Counted from the first letter of the stretch, positions 1 through 12,795 are shown. The stretch: 64,000 bases of DNA from Pseudomonas proteolytica (GCF_007858275.1 NZ_VFEV01000001.1:124001-188000), one strand, 5' to 3'. Numbers and translations are program-made. Notes: generated by a model from the letters alone, not told the origin.

Positions 1-1027
1 CGTCCACCAGCATCACGTCGCCGCCGTCTACCGGCAACTGGCCGTAGACCTGGAAGCGCCGGCCCACGCCAGCAAAGCCCGACAGGCCTTCGACGATGGC
101 TTCATCGCTGACACCCTCATCGGTGGCGATGCAGATGGTCGCCAGGGAATTGAGCACATTGTGGTTGCCCGGCATGTTCACCGACACATCCAGTGGTTCG
201 CGGTCCGGACGCAGCACGGTGAAGAAGGTCTGCATGCCTTGCTGACGTACATTGATCGCACGCACGTCGGCGTCTTCGCTGAAGCCGTAGGTCACGGTCG
301 GACGCTTGACCAGCGGCAGGATTTCCCGCACCACCGGATCGTCCAGGCACACCACGGCCAGGCCGTAGAACGGCAGGTTGTGCAGGAATTCGACGAAGGT
401 TTTCTTCAGTTTGTTGAAGTCACCGTCGTAGGTCGCCATGTGGTCGGCGTCGATGTTGGTGACCACGGCCACCAGCGGTTGCAGATGCAGGAAGCTGGCG
501 TCGCTTTCATCGGCTTCGGCGATCAGATAGCGGCTGGTACCCAGTTGTGCATTGGTACCTGCTGCATTCAGCCGGCCACCGATCACGAAGGTCGGGTCCA
601 GGCCGCCGGCGGCGAACACCGAAGCGATCAGGCTGGTCGTGGTGGTCTTGCCGTGGGTACCGGCAACAGCGATGCCGTGGCGGTAGCGCATCAGCTCAGC
701 CAGCATCTCGGCGCGGGGCACCACGGGAATACGGCGCTCAAGGGCGGTGGCCACTTCCGGGTTGGAGGTGTTCACGGCACTGGAAACCACCAATACATCG
801 GCTTGCGCGGCGTTCTCGGCACGGTGGCCGATAAAGATCTGCGCGCCGAACGACTCCAGGCGCTCAGTGACCGGCGAGGTCTTGAGGTCGGAACCGGAGA
901 CCTGGTAACCCAGGTTCAGCAACACCTCGGCGATCCCGCACATGCCCACGCCGCCGATACCGACGAAGTGGATGCGACGGATGCGGCGCATTTCCGGTTG
1001 CGGCATGGCTTTTTGATTCTCAACCAT
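1..1027 (-). CDS. murC: UDP-N-acetylmuramate--L-alanine ligase MurC (C-terminus outside window)
   Basis: MurC adds L-alanine to UDP-MurNAc, the first amino acid of the peptidoglycan stem peptide, in the cytoplasm with ATP. The reverse strand reads from an ATG at 1025-1027 into an N-terminal Rossmann segment ([17 protein letters not shown]) and then the Mur-ligase P-loop [12 protein letters not shown]. About 342 residues are present; the family is usually about 480, so the C-terminal domain lies beyond base 1. The start overlaps the murG stop by 8 bases, so translation is probably coupled. It is the last dcw gene visible here. Identity is very secure; only the end is unseen. Confidence 0.96.
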   Translation of the reverse strand, partial: MVENQKAMPQPEMRRIRRIHFVGIGGVGMCGIAEVLLNLGYQVSGSDLKTSPVTERLESFGAQIFIGHRAENAAQADVLVVSSAVNTSNPEVATALERRIPVVPRAEMLAELMRYRHGIAVAGTHGKTTTTSLIASVFAAGGLDPTFVIGGRLNAAGTNAQLGTSRYLIAEADESDASFLHLQPLVAVVTNIDADHMATYDGDFNKLKKTFVEFLHNLPFYGLAVVCLDDPVVREILPLVKRPTVTYGFSEDADVRAINVRQQGMQTFFTVLRPDREPLDVSVNMPGNHNVLNSLATICIATDEGVSDEAIVEGLSGFAGVGRRFQVYGQLPVDGGDVMLVD

Positions 1028-2090
1028 GGGCCACCTCCAGGCAGATATCGACCACGCTGCGGGTGGCGTCGGGTTTGGCCAGGCGGCTTGCGGTGCTCGC
1101 CATGCTGTTCAGTCGTTCGGGTTGCATCAAAACCTCAGTCAGGCGTGCGGCCAGATCGGCGGCGCCAGTCGTTCTTTGCGGCAGCAGGAAGGCAGCGCCC
1201 TCCCCGGCCAAATATTCGGCGTTGCGGGTCTGGTGGTCGTCAATCGCATGGGGCAAAGGCACCAGCAAGGACGGCAGACCGGCAGCAGCCAGTTCACTGA
1301 CGGTCAACGCACCTGCGCGACAGACCACCAGGTCGGCCCAGCCATAGGCATGGGCCATGTCTTTGATAAAGGGCTCTACCGTCGCCTCGACACCGGCCTC
1401 GCGATAGCGGGCGGCAGTCACTTCATCGTGGTTCTTGCCCGCCTGGTGGAAGATCTCGGGACGCAGTTCCACAGGCAGTTGCGCCAGCGCTTCTGGCAGC
1501 AATTTGTTCAACGGCTCGGCGCCCAGGCTTCCGCCCAGGATCAGCAGATGCGCCTTGCGCCCGGCCAGGGTTTGGCGGGCAATGTCCATGAACAATTCGG
1601 TACGCACCGGATTGCCGGTGGTACGCCGCTTGTCCATGGCCGCAAACGTATTCGGGAACGCCTCGCAGACCCGCGCCGCCAATGGCGCCAACAGACGGTT
1701 GGCAGTACCGGCCACGGCATTCTGTTCGTGGACGATCACCGGCACACCCGCCAACCGCGCGGCCACACCGCCGGGACCGGTGACGTAGCCACCAAAACCC
1801 AGCACGCATACCGGCTTCAACTCACGGATGACCTTGCGCGCCTGCCACACCGCCTTGAGCAATACGAACGGCGCCTTGAGCAGGGACAATTTGCTCTTGC
1901 CGCGCAGGCCGCTGACGTTGATCAGGTGCAGGCGCAAACCGGCAGCCGGGACCAATTCATTTTCAATGCCACGGGGCGTACCCAGCCAATGCACGGTGTA
2001 GCCACGGGCCTGAAACTCACGGGCACAGGCCAGCGCCGGGAACACGTGGCCGCCGGTGCCGCCGGCCATGATCAGCACGTTAGCGCCCAT
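1020..2090 (-). CDS. murG: Lipid II synthase MurG (UDP-GlcNAc transferase)
   Basis: MurG transfers GlcNAc to lipid I on the inner face of the cytoplasmic membrane to make lipid II. The 356-residue product has the family length. It starts [20 protein letters not shown], with the glycine-rich N-terminal loop, has a second G loop ([10 protein letters not shown]), and carries the C-terminal UDP-GlcNAc-binding stretch around [17 protein letters not shown]. The reading frame is open further upstream to 2195, but that part lies inside ftsW and has no homology. The ATG at 2088-2090 overlaps the ftsW stop, as usual in this operon. Confidence 0.97.
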   Translation of the reverse strand: MGANVLIMAGGTGGHVFPALACAREFQARGYTVHWLGTPRGIENELVPAAGLRLHLINVSGLRGKSKLSLLKAPFVLLKAVWQARKVIRELKPVCVLGFGGYVTGPGGVAARLAGVPVIVHEQNAVAGTANRLLAPLAARVCEAFPNTFAAMDKRRTTGNPVRTELFMDIARQTLAGRKAHLLILGGSLGAEPLNKLLPEALAQLPVELRPEIFHQAGKNHDEVTAARYREAGVEATVEPFIKDMAHAYGWADLVVCRAGALTVSELAAAGLPSLLVPLPHAIDDHQTRNAEYLAGEGAAFLLPQRTTGAADLAARLTEVLMQPERLNSMASTASRLAKPDATRSVVDICLEVAHG

Positions 2091-3303
2091 GGGTCGGCTC
2101 CTCGGCGAAATCGCTCTCGCTGAATTCCATCTCTTCGCTGCCCAGATGGGTTCGACTCTCCCATTCGATACGCAGCAACAAGCCCAGACAGGCACAGCAG
2201 ATCACCAACGAGCTGCCGCCGTAGCTGAGGAACGGCAAGGTCAGGCCCTTAGTCGGCAGCAGGCCGACGTTCACGCCGATGTTGATCAGGAACTGGCCGA
2301 TCCACAGGAAGGCCAGGCCGTACGCGACATAGGCCGCAAAGAATTGCTTGGCTTTCTCCGCCCACAGGCCGATGTACATGGCCCGCACGCAGACGAACAC
2401 GAACAGCCCGACAGTAGCCAGGGAACCGACCACGCCCAACTCTTCGGCGAGCACCGAGAACACGAAGTCGGTATGCGCTTCCGGCAAGTAGAACTGCTTC
2501 TGCACGCTGTTGCCCAGACCCACGCCCAGCCACTCGCCGCGACCGAAGGCGATCAGCGCCTGGGTCAACTGGTAGCCGGAACCGAACTGGTCGGACCACG
2601 GGTCGGTAAAGGTGATCAGTCGCGCCATCCGGTAGGGTTGCGCCTGCACCAGGATCGTCACAGCGGCCACCGCCAGCCCGACCATCAGGGCAAAGCGGAA
2701 CAGGCCCACACCGCCGAGGAACAGCATCGCCGCAGCGGCGCCCATCATTACCACGGTGGCGCCGAAGTCCGGCTCCATCAGCAGCAGGCCAGCCATGGGC
2801 AGCAGCACGATGAACGGCTTGAAGAAGCCCATCCAGCTTTCGCGCACTTCTTTCTGTCGGCGCACCAGGTAACCGGCCAGGTAAATCACCACGAAGACCT
2901 TGGCGATTTCCGAAGGCTGCACGTTGAACGCGCCGAAGCCGATCCAGCGCATCGACCCGTTCACTTCGCGGCCGATACCGGGGACGATCACCATCACCAG
3001 CAAGCCGAAGGCACCGATCAGCATCAGCCAACCCAGGCGCTGCCAGGTGGCGATAGGGATCATCATGGTGACGATGCAGGCACCGAGACCAATCACCAGG
3101 TAAATCAGGTGGCGAATCATGTGGTAAAGGGTGTTGCCCGACTGTACCGCGGCCACTTCCGAGGAGGCCGAGGTGATCATCACCAGGCCCAGGCCCAGCA
3201 GCGCCAGGCAACCGGCGAGCATCGGGAAGTCGAGGTCGATCCCGCGCCCGGTAATGATCGGCGAAGGGTACGGCTTGATGATGTTTTTCAGGTCCAGACT
3301 CAT
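2080..3303 (-). CDS. ftsW: Lipid II polymerase FtsW (SEDS family)
   Basis: FtsW is the SEDS-family glycosyltransferase of the septum and works with the transpeptidase FtsI, also encoded in this cluster. The 407-residue product is hydrophobic with about ten predicted membrane segments. It has the characteristic C-terminal stretch of SEDS proteins (GLTLPFLSYGGSSL) and the loop region around PEAHTDFVFSVLAEELG. The chosen start, MSLDLKNIIKPYP at 3301-3303, overlaps the murD stop by 4 bases; longer upstream reading runs into murD and is not supported. The end overlaps murG. Confidence 0.96.
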   Translation of the reverse strand: MSLDLKNIIKPYPSPIITGRGIDLDFPMLAGCLALLGLGLVMITSASSEVAAVQSGNTLYHMIRHLIYLVIGLGACIVTMMIPIATWQRLGWLMLIGAFGLLVMVIVPGIGREVNGSMRWIGFGAFNVQPSEIAKVFVVIYLAGYLVRRQKEVRESWMGFFKPFIVLLPMAGLLLMEPDFGATVVMMGAAAAMLFLGGVGLFRFALMVGLAVAAVTILVQAQPYRMARLITFTDPWSDQFGSGYQLTQALIAFGRGEWLGVGLGNSVQKQFYLPEAHTDFVFSVLAEELGVVGSLATVGLFVFVCVRAMYIGLWAEKAKQFFAAYVAYGLAFLWIGQFLINIGVNVGLLPTKGLTLPFLSYGGSSLVICCACLGLLLRIEWESRTHLGSEEMEFSESDFAEEPTHGR

Positions 3304-4646
3304 GCCAAGCCCTCCACGGCGCGGGCGAACAACTGGCCGCGCTCTTCGTAGTTCTTGAACATGTCGAAACTGGCGCACGCCGGCGACAGCAGCACGGCAT
3401 CGCCGGGCTTGGCCAGGGCACGGCATTGGGCGATGGCGTCGTCCAGGGAGGTGGCACGCACTTGCGGTACCGCGTCGCCCAGGGCGGCGGCGATCAAGTC
3501 GCTGTCACGGCCCATCAACACCACCGCGCGGCAATGGGTAGCCACCGGGCCCTTGAGGTCCTTGAAGTCGGCACCCTTGCCATCGCCACCGGCGATCAGC
3601 ACCAGCTTGCCTTCGATGTCCGCGCCCAGGCCTTCAATGGCGGCCAATGCCGCACCGACGTTGGTGGCCTTGGAATCGTTGTAGTAGCTCACGCCATCCA
3701 GGTCGCGCACCCACTGGCAGCGGTGCTCAAGCCCGGCAAAGGTGCGCAGGCTCGACAGCATCGCGTCGAACGGCAGGCCAACCGCGTGCCCCAACGCCAA
3801 GGCCGCCAGGGCATTGGACTGGTTATGGGCGCCACGGATCTTCAGTTCACGCACCGGCATCAGGTTCTGGAATTCGAAGGCCAGGTATTTCTCGCCATTC
3901 TCTTCACGGATACCAAAGGCCTTGAAATCGGGTTTGCTCAAGCCAAACGTCCAGCATGGCAGGCCTTCGCCCATCAACGGACGGCTCAGGGCATCCTGGC
4001 GATTGACCACCACTTGCCGCGCACCCCGGAAGATCCGGTGCTTGGCCAGGTGGTAAGCCGGCAGGCCGCTGTAGCGGTCCATATGGTCTTCGCTGACGTT
4101 CAACACGGTGGCCACTTCGGCGCCGAGTTGATCGGTGGTCTCCAGTTGGAAGCTCGACAGCTCCATCACATACAGCTCGATATCGTCACTGAGCAGGTCC
4201 AGCGCCGGCGTACCGAGGTTGCCGCCCACGGCCACGCGCTTGCCGGCCGCAGCCGCCATTTCGCCGACCAGGGTGGTGACGGTGCTCTTGGCGTTGGAGC
4301 CGCTGATCGCCACGATCGGCGCCTTGGCGTTACGCGCAAACAGCTCGATATCGCCAGACAATTTCACCCCACGCGCCGCGGCCGCTTGCAGCGCCGGGGT
4401 CGCCAGGGCCAGGCCGGGGCTCACGTAGAGTTCGTCGGCACGGCACAGAAACTCGACATCCAACTCGCCACAACGCACTTCCACGTGCGGATAGTCACGG
4501 CGCAGCGTGACCAGCTCCGGTGGATTTTCCCGCGTATCGGCCACGGCAAACGACGTGCCCCGGTTCGCCAGGAAGCGAACCAGGGACATGCCGCTCTTGC
4601 CGAGGCCGACAACGATGCGGAAGTGGTCTGAAGCGATCAGGGACAC
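3300..4646 (-). CDS. murD: UDP-N-acetylmuramoylalanine--D-glutamate ligase MurD
   Basis: MurD adds D-glutamate to UDP-MurNAc-L-Ala with ATP in the cytoplasm. The 448-residue product has an N-terminal nucleotide-sugar-binding segment (RIVVGLGKSGMSLVRFL), a P-loop of the Pseudomonas type (SGSNAKSTVTTLVGEM, where many homologues have GTNGKST), and the central Mur-ligase motif with HRCQWV and YYNDSKATN. It lies six bases downstream of the mraY stop and overlaps ftsW by 4 bases, so it is part of one transcript. Confidence 0.97.
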   Translation of the reverse strand: MSLIASDHFRIVVGLGKSGMSLVRFLANRGTSFAVADTRENPPELVTLRRDYPHVEVRCGELDVEFLCRADELYVSPGLALATPALQAAAARGVKLSGDIELFARNAKAPIVAISGSNAKSTVTTLVGEMAAAAGKRVAVGGNLGTPALDLLSDDIELYVMELSSFQLETTDQLGAEVATVLNVSEDHMDRYSGLPAYHLAKHRIFRGARQVVVNRQDALSRPLMGEGLPCWTFGLSKPDFKAFGIREENGEKYLAFEFQNLMPVRELKIRGAHNQSNALAALALGHAVGLPFDAMLSSLRTFAGLEHRCQWVRDLDGVSYYNDSKATNVGAALAAIEGLGADIEGKLVLIAGGDGKGADFKDLKGPVATHCRAVVLMGRDSDLIAAALGDAVPQVRATSLDDAIAQCRALAKPGDAVLLSPACASFDMFKNYEERGQLFARAVEGLA

Positions 4647-4652
4647 TCGTTT

Positions 4653-5735
4653 CTACCTCAGTTTCAGGGTGGCAAGGCCAACCAGCACAAGAATCACGGT
4701 GATGATCCAGAAACGGACGATCACCCGCGGCTCAGGCCAGCCCTTGAGTTCAAAGTGGTGATGAATCGGCGCCATGCGAAACACACGGCGGCCGGTCAAC
4801 TTGAAGGACGCAACCTGGATCACCACCGACAGGGTCTCCATCACGAACACACCGCCCATGATGAACAGGACGATTTCCTGGCGCACGATCACGGCGATGG
4901 TGCCCAGGGCCGCACCCAGCGCCAGGGCGCCGACGTCACCCATGAACACTTGGGCCGGATAGGTGTTGAACCACAGGAAGCCCAGGCCGGCACCGATCAG
5001 CGCGCCGCAGAACACAATCAATTCACCGGCGCCCGGTACATAAGGGATCAGCAGGTATTCAGCGAATTTCACGTTACCCGACAGGTAGCAGAAGATGCCC
5101 AGGGCACCGCCCACCATCACCGTCGGCATGATCGCCAGGCCATCGAGGCCATCAGTCAGGTTGACCGCGTTGCTGGAGCCGACGATCACAAAGTAGGTCA
5201 GCACCACGAAACCAATGCCCAACGGGATGCTGGCATCCTTGAGCATCGGGAAAATCAGGGTGGTTTCCACCGCGCTCGGCGCTGTCATATAAAGGAAGAT
5301 CGCCGCGCCCAGGCCGAACACCGACTGCCAGAAATATTTCCAGCGGCTTGGCAGGCCCTTGGAGTTCTTCTCGATCACCTTGCGATAGTCATCGACCCAG
5401 CCGATGGCGCCGAACAAGAGGGTTACCAGCAACACCACCCACACATAGCGGTTGGCCAGGTCGGCCCAGAGCAAGGTGCTGATGCCGATGGACGACAGGA
5501 TCAACGCGCCGCCCATGGTCGGTGTGCCGGACTTGGACAAGTGCGACTGCGGGCCGTCATTGCGCACGGACTGGCCGATCTGCAGGTTTTGCAGGGTACG
5601 GATCATCCATGGCCCGAGAAACAGCGACAAACACAGCGCGGTCAGCACACCCAGGATCCCGCGCAGGGTCAGGTACTGAAAGACCGCGAAGCCTTTGTGG
5701 AACTGTTGCAGATACTCAGCCAGCAGCAGCAGCAT
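4653..5735 (-). CDS. mraY: Phospho-MurNAc-pentapeptide transferase MraY
   Basis: MraY makes lipid I by moving phospho-MurNAc-pentapeptide onto undecaprenyl phosphate in the inner membrane. The 360-residue product matches family length and has about ten membrane segments. Conserved cytoplasmic stretches are visible: [17 protein letters not shown], the [10 protein letters not shown] motif and the [13 protein letters not shown] histidine cluster near the C-terminus. The start [12 protein letters not shown] (5733-5735) is chosen because it shares one base with the murF TAA stop. The upstream in-frame Met lies inside murF. Confidence 0.97.
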   Translation of the reverse strand: MLLLLAEYLQQFHKGFAVFQYLTLRGILGVLTALCLSLFLGPWMIRTLQNLQIGQSVRNDGPQSHLSKSGTPTMGGALILSSIGISTLLWADLANRYVWVVLLVTLLFGAIGWVDDYRKVIEKNSKGLPSRWKYFWQSVFGLGAAIFLYMTAPSAVETTLIFPMLKDASIPLGIGFVVLTYFVIVGSSNAVNLTDGLDGLAIMPTVMVGGALGIFCYLSGNVKFAEYLLIPYVPGAGELIVFCGALIGAGLGFLWFNTYPAQVFMGDVGALALGAALGTIAVIVRQEIVLFIMGGVFVMETLSVVIQVASFKLTGRRVFRMAPIHHHFELKGWPEPRVIVRFWIITVILVLVGLATLKLR

Positions 5736-7105
5736 TAATGTTTCTCCGTACTTGAGCCACACAAGGCCGCGACGACGTTTTCCATCACCGCGCTGCGCGA
5801 TCCCTTGATCAAAATGGTTGTGTGTTTGTCTTGTTCGGCCATACCCAGCGCCTGGATCAATTCGGCCTGGGTCGCGAAATGCCGCGCGCCTGCACCGAAC
5901 GCGGCGACGGCGTGGGCCATGTTCGGGCCGACGGCGTAGAGCGCGTCGACCTTACCGCCGGCGTAGGCGCCGACTTCACGATGGGACTGTTCGGCCCAGT
6001 CGCCCAGTTCGGCGATATCGCCCAGCACCAGGACCTTGCGACCGTCAAAGCCCTTGAGCAGGTCAATGGCAGCACAGACCGAGGACTGGTTGGCGTTGTA
6101 CGTATCATCAATCACGCGCATGCCGTTAGTCGCCAACTGCGCCACGGTGCGGCCCTTGACCGGCTGCACGGCGCCAAGGCCGGTGGCGATGCCGAACAGC
6201 GACACGCCCAGGGCGTAGGCGGCAGCAGCAGCGGCCAAGGCGTTGGCAACGTTATGGTTGCCCAGCAGGTTCAGTTGCACAGGCTCGTCACCTTGCGGGC
6301 TGTGCAAGGTGAAAGCCGGGCAGCCACGGGCATCGAGCGTGATGTTCGAGGCATGGAAGTCAGCCGCAGCGTTGTGCACGGCGAAGCTCAGGACCTTGCG
6401 CCCGGCGGCACGTACACGCCAGGTTTCGAAGGCTTTGTCATCGAGGTTCAGGACGGCGACGCCGCAAGCGCCCAGGCCCTCAAGGATTTCACCCTTGGCC
6501 TGGACGATCTTCTCAGGGCCACCAAACTCGCCGACATGGGCGGTACCCGCGTTGTTGATAATGGCGACGTGCGGCCGGGTCATGGCCACGGTGTAGGCAA
6601 TTTCGCCAATGCGCGACGCGCCCAACTCAATGACCGCCGCCGTGTATTCCGGGGCCAGTTCGAGCAGCGTCAGCGGTGCGCCAAAATCGTTGTTGAGGTT
6701 GCCACGGGTGGCAAGCACCGGCCCGCGCGTGCGCAGGATGCCAGCGAGCAATTCCTTGACCGTGGTTTTGCCGCTGGAACCTGTGATCGCCGCAACCGGG
6801 TTGGTAAACGCTGCACGGTTAAGGGCTCCCAGTTGACCAAGGGCCAGGCGAGTGTCAGCCACCAGCAACTGCGGCAGTGTCGAGTCAGCGACTTCACGCT
6901 GTACCAAGGCGCCGACGGCACCTTTGGCAGCCACCTCATTCAAATAGTCATGCCCGTCGAAACGCGGGCCGGCCAAGGCAACAAACAGTTGCCCCGGCTT
7001 GATGTTGCGACTGTCGATGCTGACACCGTCGAAACTGCAATCGCTCGACAACACACGGGCCGACAGGGCCTGGGTCAGTTCGCTGAACTGCATGGCCTTA
7101 AGCAT
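5735..7105 (-). CDS. murF: UDP-MurNAc-tripeptide--D-Ala-D-Ala ligase MurF
   Basis: MurF completes the UDP-MurNAc-pentapeptide by adding D-Ala-D-Ala in the cytoplasm. The 456-residue product shows the MurF N-terminal domain ([20 protein letters not shown]), the P-loop [14 protein letters not shown], and the [16 protein letters not shown] and [11 protein letters not shown] stretches of the central and C-terminal domains. The ATG at 7103-7105 overlaps the murE stop by 8 bases; a second Met four codons in is also possible. Downstream it abuts mraY with a one-base overlap. Confidence 0.96.
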   Translation of the reverse strand: MLKAMQFSELTQALSARVLSSDCSFDGVSIDSRNIKPGQLFVALAGPRFDGHDYLNEVAAKGAVGALVQREVADSTLPQLLVADTRLALGQLGALNRAAFTNPVAAITGSSGKTTVKELLAGILRTRGPVLATRGNLNNDFGAPLTLLELAPEYTAAVIELGASRIGEIAYTVAMTRPHVAIINNAGTAHVGEFGGPEKIVQAKGEILEGLGACGVAVLNLDDKAFETWRVRAAGRKVLSFAVHNAAADFHASNITLDARGCPAFTLHSPQGDEPVQLNLLGNHNVANALAAAAAAYALGVSLFGIATGLGAVQPVKGRTVAQLATNGMRVIDDTYNANQSSVCAAIDLLKGFDGRKVLVLGDIAELGDWAEQSHREVGAYAGGKVDALYAVGPNMAHAVAAFGAGARHFATQAELIQALGMAEQDKHTTILIKGSRSAVMENVVAALCGSSTEKH

Positions 7106-8560
7106 GGGCCACCTCCCATGCAGTCAAGGCGTGATCGGCCTCGACCAGATCGGAAAAAGCGTGGCGCTCGCCGTTGATTTCCTGGTAGTCCTCATGGCCT
7201 TTACCGGCCAGGACCACCACGTCGTCTGCGCTGGCGCTGGCGATCAATTGGGCAATGGCAGCACCGCGACCGGCAACAAAGGTCACTTGGGAGGCGTCTT
7301 TGAAGCCTGCACGAATATCATCGAAAATCTGACTCGGGGCTTCGCTGCGCGGGTTGTCGTCGGTGACCAGCACGCCATCGGCCAGGCGTTCGACGATCTC
7401 GGCCATCAGCGGGCGTTTGCCGCGATCACGGTCGCCACCGCAGCCGAACAGGCACAGCAACTTGCCCTTGGCATGCGGGCGCAGGGCTTCGAGCACTTTT
7501 TCCAGGGCATCGGGGGTGTGGGCGTAATCAACCACCACCAGCGGTTGCGTCCCGCCACCCAGGCGCTGCATGCGCCCGGCCGGGCCTTCGAGCTTGGGCA
7601 ACACGCGCAGGATTTCGTCCAGGGCGTAATCCAGGCCCAGCAAGGCGCCGATGGCTGCGAGGACGTTGCTCAGGTTGAAGCGGCCCAGCAAGGTGCTGCG
7701 CAAGTGGTGCTCGCCCTGGGGCGTGACCAGCGTTGCGAGCACGCCTTCATCATTGAACTGTGCTTCGCGGCAATACAGGTAGGCGCTGGAGTCTTCCAGG
7801 CTGTAGCTGATCAGGCGCGCTTCGCTTTTTTCTGCGGCCAGCTGGCGACCGAATGCATCGTCCAGGTTCACCACCCGGCACTTGAGGTCATTCCAGCCGA
7901 ACAGCTTGGCCTTGGCGGCAGCGTAGGCCTCCATGCTGCCGTGGTAATCCAGGTGGTCGCGGGACAGGTTGGTCATCACCGCCACGTCGAACGCCAGCGC
8001 GGTCACCCGGCCCTGATCCAGGCCGTGGGACGAGACTTCCATGGCGACGGCCTTGGCCCCGGCCTTTTTCAGGTCGGCCAGGGTCGCCTGCACGGCAATC
8101 GGATTCGGCGTGGTATGCAGGCCGCTTTGCAGCGCGCCGTAGAAACCGGTGCCCAGGGTCCCGACGATGCCGCAGTGCTGACCCAGCAGGTCCAGCGCCT
8201 GGGCCACCAGTTGGGTGACGCTGGTCTTGCCGTTGGTGCCAGTGACACCAATCAGGTTGAGCTGGCGGCTCGGGTCGCCATAAAAACGCCCGGCGATATC
8301 CGACAACTGTGCCGCCAGGCCCTTGACCGGGATCAGCGGCACATCGGTGATTGGCAGGACGGTGGCGCCTTCAACTTCATAGGCCACCGCTGCCGCACCG
8401 CGCTGCAAGGCGTCGGCAATATGAGCACGGCCATCGAGTTTGCCACCCGGCACGGCCAGGAACAGGTCGCCGGCACGTACATTGCGGCTGTCCAGGCTCA
8501 GTTCGCGAATCAACAGATCGCGGCCAGCGTGGGCGAAAATCTTGTTCAGGCTAAGAGACA

Positions 8561-8561
<1 letters not shown>
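7098..8561 (-). CDS. murE: UDP-MurNAc-L-Ala-D-Glu--meso-diaminopimelate ligase MurE
   Basis: MurE adds meso-diaminopimelate to the stem peptide. The 487-residue product has the N-terminal LSLDSRNVRAGDLFLAVPG segment, the P-loop GVTGTNGKTSVTQLV, and near the C-terminus the DNPRSEAP motif. DNPR is the established signature for meso-DAP specificity (lysine enzymes differ here), so the organism should have Gram-negative-type DAP peptidoglycan. It shares one base with the ftsI stop and overlaps murF by 8 bases. Confidence 0.97.
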
Positions 8562-10592
<2,031 letters not shown>

Positions 10593-10596
<4 letters not shown>

Positions 10597-11540
10597 CGCA
10601 GCTTCTCCGCAACGCGCATGACGGCGCTGCGAGCACGTGGGTTGGCCTTGAGTTCGGCTTCGGAAGCGAACTGCGCTTTGCCATGGATTTTGATTTTCGG
10701 CACAAAGGCTTCGAAACGTACCGGCAGGTTGCGCGGCAGGTTATCGGTTTCGCCCTTGACCAGACGACGCATGAACAGTTTGACGATGCGGTCTTCCAGG
10801 GAGTGGAAGCTGATCACTACGAGACGACCGCCCACTTCCAGGGACTCCAGGGCAGCCTCGAGGCCAGCCTCCAGATCACCCAGTTCGTTGTTGACGTGAA
10901 TGCGCAGGCCCTGGAACGCGCGGGTTGCCGGGTTCTTGCCCTTTTCCCACGCCGGGTTGGCGACTTTCAGTACTTCAGCCAGGTCGGCGGTGCGTTCGAA
11001 CGGCTGGATTTCCCGGCGCTCGACCACGGCACGGGCCATGCGGCCGGCGAAACGCTCTTCGCCATATTCCTTGAATACTCGGGTGATTTCTTCGTGGGGT
11101 GCGGTGGCGATGAACTGCGCGGCACTGATGCCACGGCTCGGGTCCATGCGCATGTCCAGCGGGCCGTCGTTCATGAAGCTGAAGCCGCGCTCAGGGTCGT
11201 CCAGCTGCGGCGAGGACACGCCCAGGTCCAGCAAAACCCCGGCCACCTTGCCCGCCATGCCGCGCTCGGCAACTTCCGCGCCCAGCTCGGCAAAGCTACG
11301 CTGCACAACGACAAAGCGGCCGTCTTCGGCCGCTAGCGCTTGCCCGGTGGCAATCGCCTGGGGATCCTTGTCGAACCCGAGGAGTTTGCCCTCCGGGCCG
11401 AGCTGGCTGAGGATCAACCGGCTGTGCCCCCCGCGCCCAAACGTGCCATCCAGATAGCAGCCATCAGGGCGCACGGCGAGAGCCTCGACGGCTTCGTCAA
11501 GCAGCACGGTGATGTGGTTAAAGCCGCTATCAATAGTCAC
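10593..11540 (-). CDS. rsmH: 16S rRNA m4C1402 methyltransferase RsmH (MraW)
   Basis: RsmH N4-methylates C1402 of 16S rRNA in the ribosomal P site, using S-adenosylmethionine. The 315-residue product starts [21 protein letters not shown] and has the family SAM motif [16 protein letters not shown]. Further conserved stretches are [28 protein letters not shown] and [15 protein letters not shown]. It is the second gene of the dcw cluster, overlapping mraZ by 4 bases upstream and ftsL by 4 bases downstream. Confidence 0.97.
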
Positions 11541-11992
11541 AGGATCAAATCACGCAGTTCATCAGGCATGGCGCCCGGTTGTTGAATAGCAGCCAGGTCA
11601 GCTGCAGAAACAGCATCCCAGGCATCTTCGTCCCACAATTGGAACTTGTTCAGTTGGCCTACCAGCATCGCGCGCTTATCCAGCTTGGCGTATTCGCGCA
11701 GACGCGGCGGAACCAGGAAACGACCACTGCCATCGAGTTCGAGGTCGACGGCATTACCAATCAGCAAACGTTGCAGACGGCGGTTTTCTTCACGTAACGA
11801 AGGCAGAGCGCGCAACTTGGTTTCAATCAACTCCCACTCATCGAGGGGGTAAACACACAAACATGGATCAACGGCATCAATCGTGATGATTAACTGGCCT
11901 GAACTTCGCGAAATGAGCTCGTCACGATACCGGCTCGGCATGGCGAGACGGCCTTTTGCATCGAGACTTATAGCGTTAGCTCCGCGAAACAC
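11537..11992 (-). CDS. mraZ: Transcriptional regulator MraZ, GTG start
   Basis: MraZ is an AbrB-fold DNA-binding protein that represses its own dcw operon. The 151-residue product has the usual two repeated halves, each with a DxxGR motif: [15 protein letters not shown] near the N-terminus and [15 protein letters not shown] near residue 90. The start is GTG at 11990-11992, preceded by a GGAGA ribosome-binding site about nine bases away; no in-frame ATG fits. Three MraZ-box repeats lie 42-68 bases upstream of the start, supporting autoregulation. Confidence 0.96.
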   Translation of the reverse strand: MFRGANAISLDAKGRLAMPSRYRDELISRSSGQLIITIDAVDPCLCVYPLDEWELIETKLRALPSLREENRRLQRLLIGNAVDLELDGSGRFLVPPRLREYAKLDKRAMLVGQLNKFQLWDEDAWDAVSAADLAAIQQPGAMPDELRDLIL

Positions 11993-12033
11993 AGATGCGT
12001 TTCTCCAAATTTTAGCGTTTTACGTTCAAAAAA

Positions 12034-12060
12034 CCCACTTTGTGCCACTTTCCGCCACTT
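12034..12060 (-). promoter_or_regulatory. MraZ box: three GTGG repeats at 10-base spacing
   Basis: Read on the minus strand, AAGTGGC, AAGTGGC and AAGTGGG occur at exactly 10-base intervals (12054-12060, 12044-12050, 12034-12040). This agrees with the known MraZ operator, TGGGN-like repeats separated by five bases, lying between the promoter and mraZ. It starts right at the expected transcription start of the promoter at 12067-12096, so bound MraZ would block initiation or early elongation. Confidence 0.85.
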
Positions 12061-12066
12061 GCGCAC

Positions 12067-12096
12067 ACTATAGGAATGCGCCCACCACACCGTCAA
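12067..12096 (-). promoter_or_regulatory. Sigma70 promoter of the dcw (mraZ) operon
   Basis: On the minus strand TTGACG (12091-12096) is followed after 18 bases by TATAGT (12067-12072), close to the sigma70 consensus. The start would be near 12060, immediately before the MraZ box, leaving a leader of about 68 bases. No other strong promoter was seen between here and rnpB. Confidence 0.75.
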
Positions 12097-12099
12097 GGC

Positions 12100-12344
12100 G
12101 CGGATTAAAGGAAAAGCCTTACAGAACGGAGATTTAGGAGCGCAAAAGGAGGAGAAACGAGAGTTCGGTGATGTTTTTGACTCAACAACCCCAAATAGCT
12201 CAAAGAGCTAGAGCTTGAACTTAAAGTAATTTATTAAGAGTAAGATTTTTTCGGTATTACGAAGACGCATCTGCCAATGATTTGGCAGGGAGGGATTCTT
12301 GCGCTACTACCTGGTTTCTGCCCGAGACTCGCGCAGAAGGAAAA
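12100..12344. other. Intergenic region between dcw promoter and rnpB, no gene seen
   Basis: AT-richer than its surroundings and without a credible open reading frame. It contains a 7-bp perfect hairpin at 12271-12288 (CTGCCAA, loop TGAT, TTGGCAG) that could mark the 3' side of the rnpB transcript, but no T-run follows on either strand, so I do not call a terminator. Confidence 0.5.
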
Positions 12345-12702
12345 AGGTGGAGAGTCGATCTATAAGCCGGGTTCTGTCTTGAACAGTCATTCGTCTACGA
12401 TGGCCATCACTGGACATCTTTAGCAACCTACCCGGTTCCAGCGCGGGCCACGCCTTGGAACCCTATTTGGTCTTGCTCCAAGTGGGGTTTACCTAGCCAC
12501 GAACTGTTGCCAGTCGTGCGGTGCGCTCTTACCGCACCTTTTCACCCTTACCGGCACCGAAGTGCTTAGGCGGTTATTTTCTGTGGCACTTTCCGTAGGC
12601 TCACGCCCCCCAGGCATTACCTGGCACTTCGCCCTATGGAGCCCGGACTTTCCTCCCCCCCCTAATTTTCATAGAGGGCAGCGACTGTCCAATCGACTCT
12701 CC
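12345..12702 (-). ncRNA. rnpB: RNase P RNA (type A)
   Basis: RNase P RNA is the catalytic subunit that removes tRNA 5' leaders. On the minus strand the universally conserved P4 region is visible (GAGGAAAGTCCGGGCTCC near 12635-12660), as are GTAAACCCC in the middle and ACAGAACCCGGCTTAT near the 3' end. The P1 helix pairs GGAGAGTCGAT (12692-12702) with ATCGACTCTCC (12349-12359), which fixes both ends. The length of about 355 bases is normal for gamma-proteobacteria. The exact 3' end, in a CCTTTTTCC stretch, is uncertain by a few bases. Confidence 0.95.
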
Positions 12703-12710
12703 GCCGCGAA

Positions 12711-12738
12711 GGTTAACGGCACGGCGGCCTTAGAACAA
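12711..12738 (-). promoter_or_regulatory. Probable rnpB promoter
   Basis: On the minus strand TTGTTC (12733-12738) and TTAACC (12711-12716) are 16 bases apart and just upstream of the RNase P RNA 5' end. A GC-rich stretch follows the -10, as in growth-rate-controlled stable-RNA promoters. The match to consensus is only moderate, so the support is mostly positional. Confidence 0.45.
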
Positions 12739-12795
12739 GTATTAAAAGACAGCATTGCCATCATGTTCCGACGTCGTGCACGTTAAACCCAGGAA

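Noticed and set aside
2056..3351. A 431-codon plus-strand open frame opposite ftsW
   Set aside because: High-GC shadow of ftsW on the other strand; composition rich in His, Gln and Arg and no start signal. Several similar long antisense frames (e.g. opposite murD, ftsI, the LuxR gene, mqo and the acyl-CoA synthetase) were dropped for the same reason.
12271..12288. Hairpin as rnpB terminator
   Set aside because: Perfect 7-bp stem but no T-run on either strand and about 60 bases beyond the RNA end.
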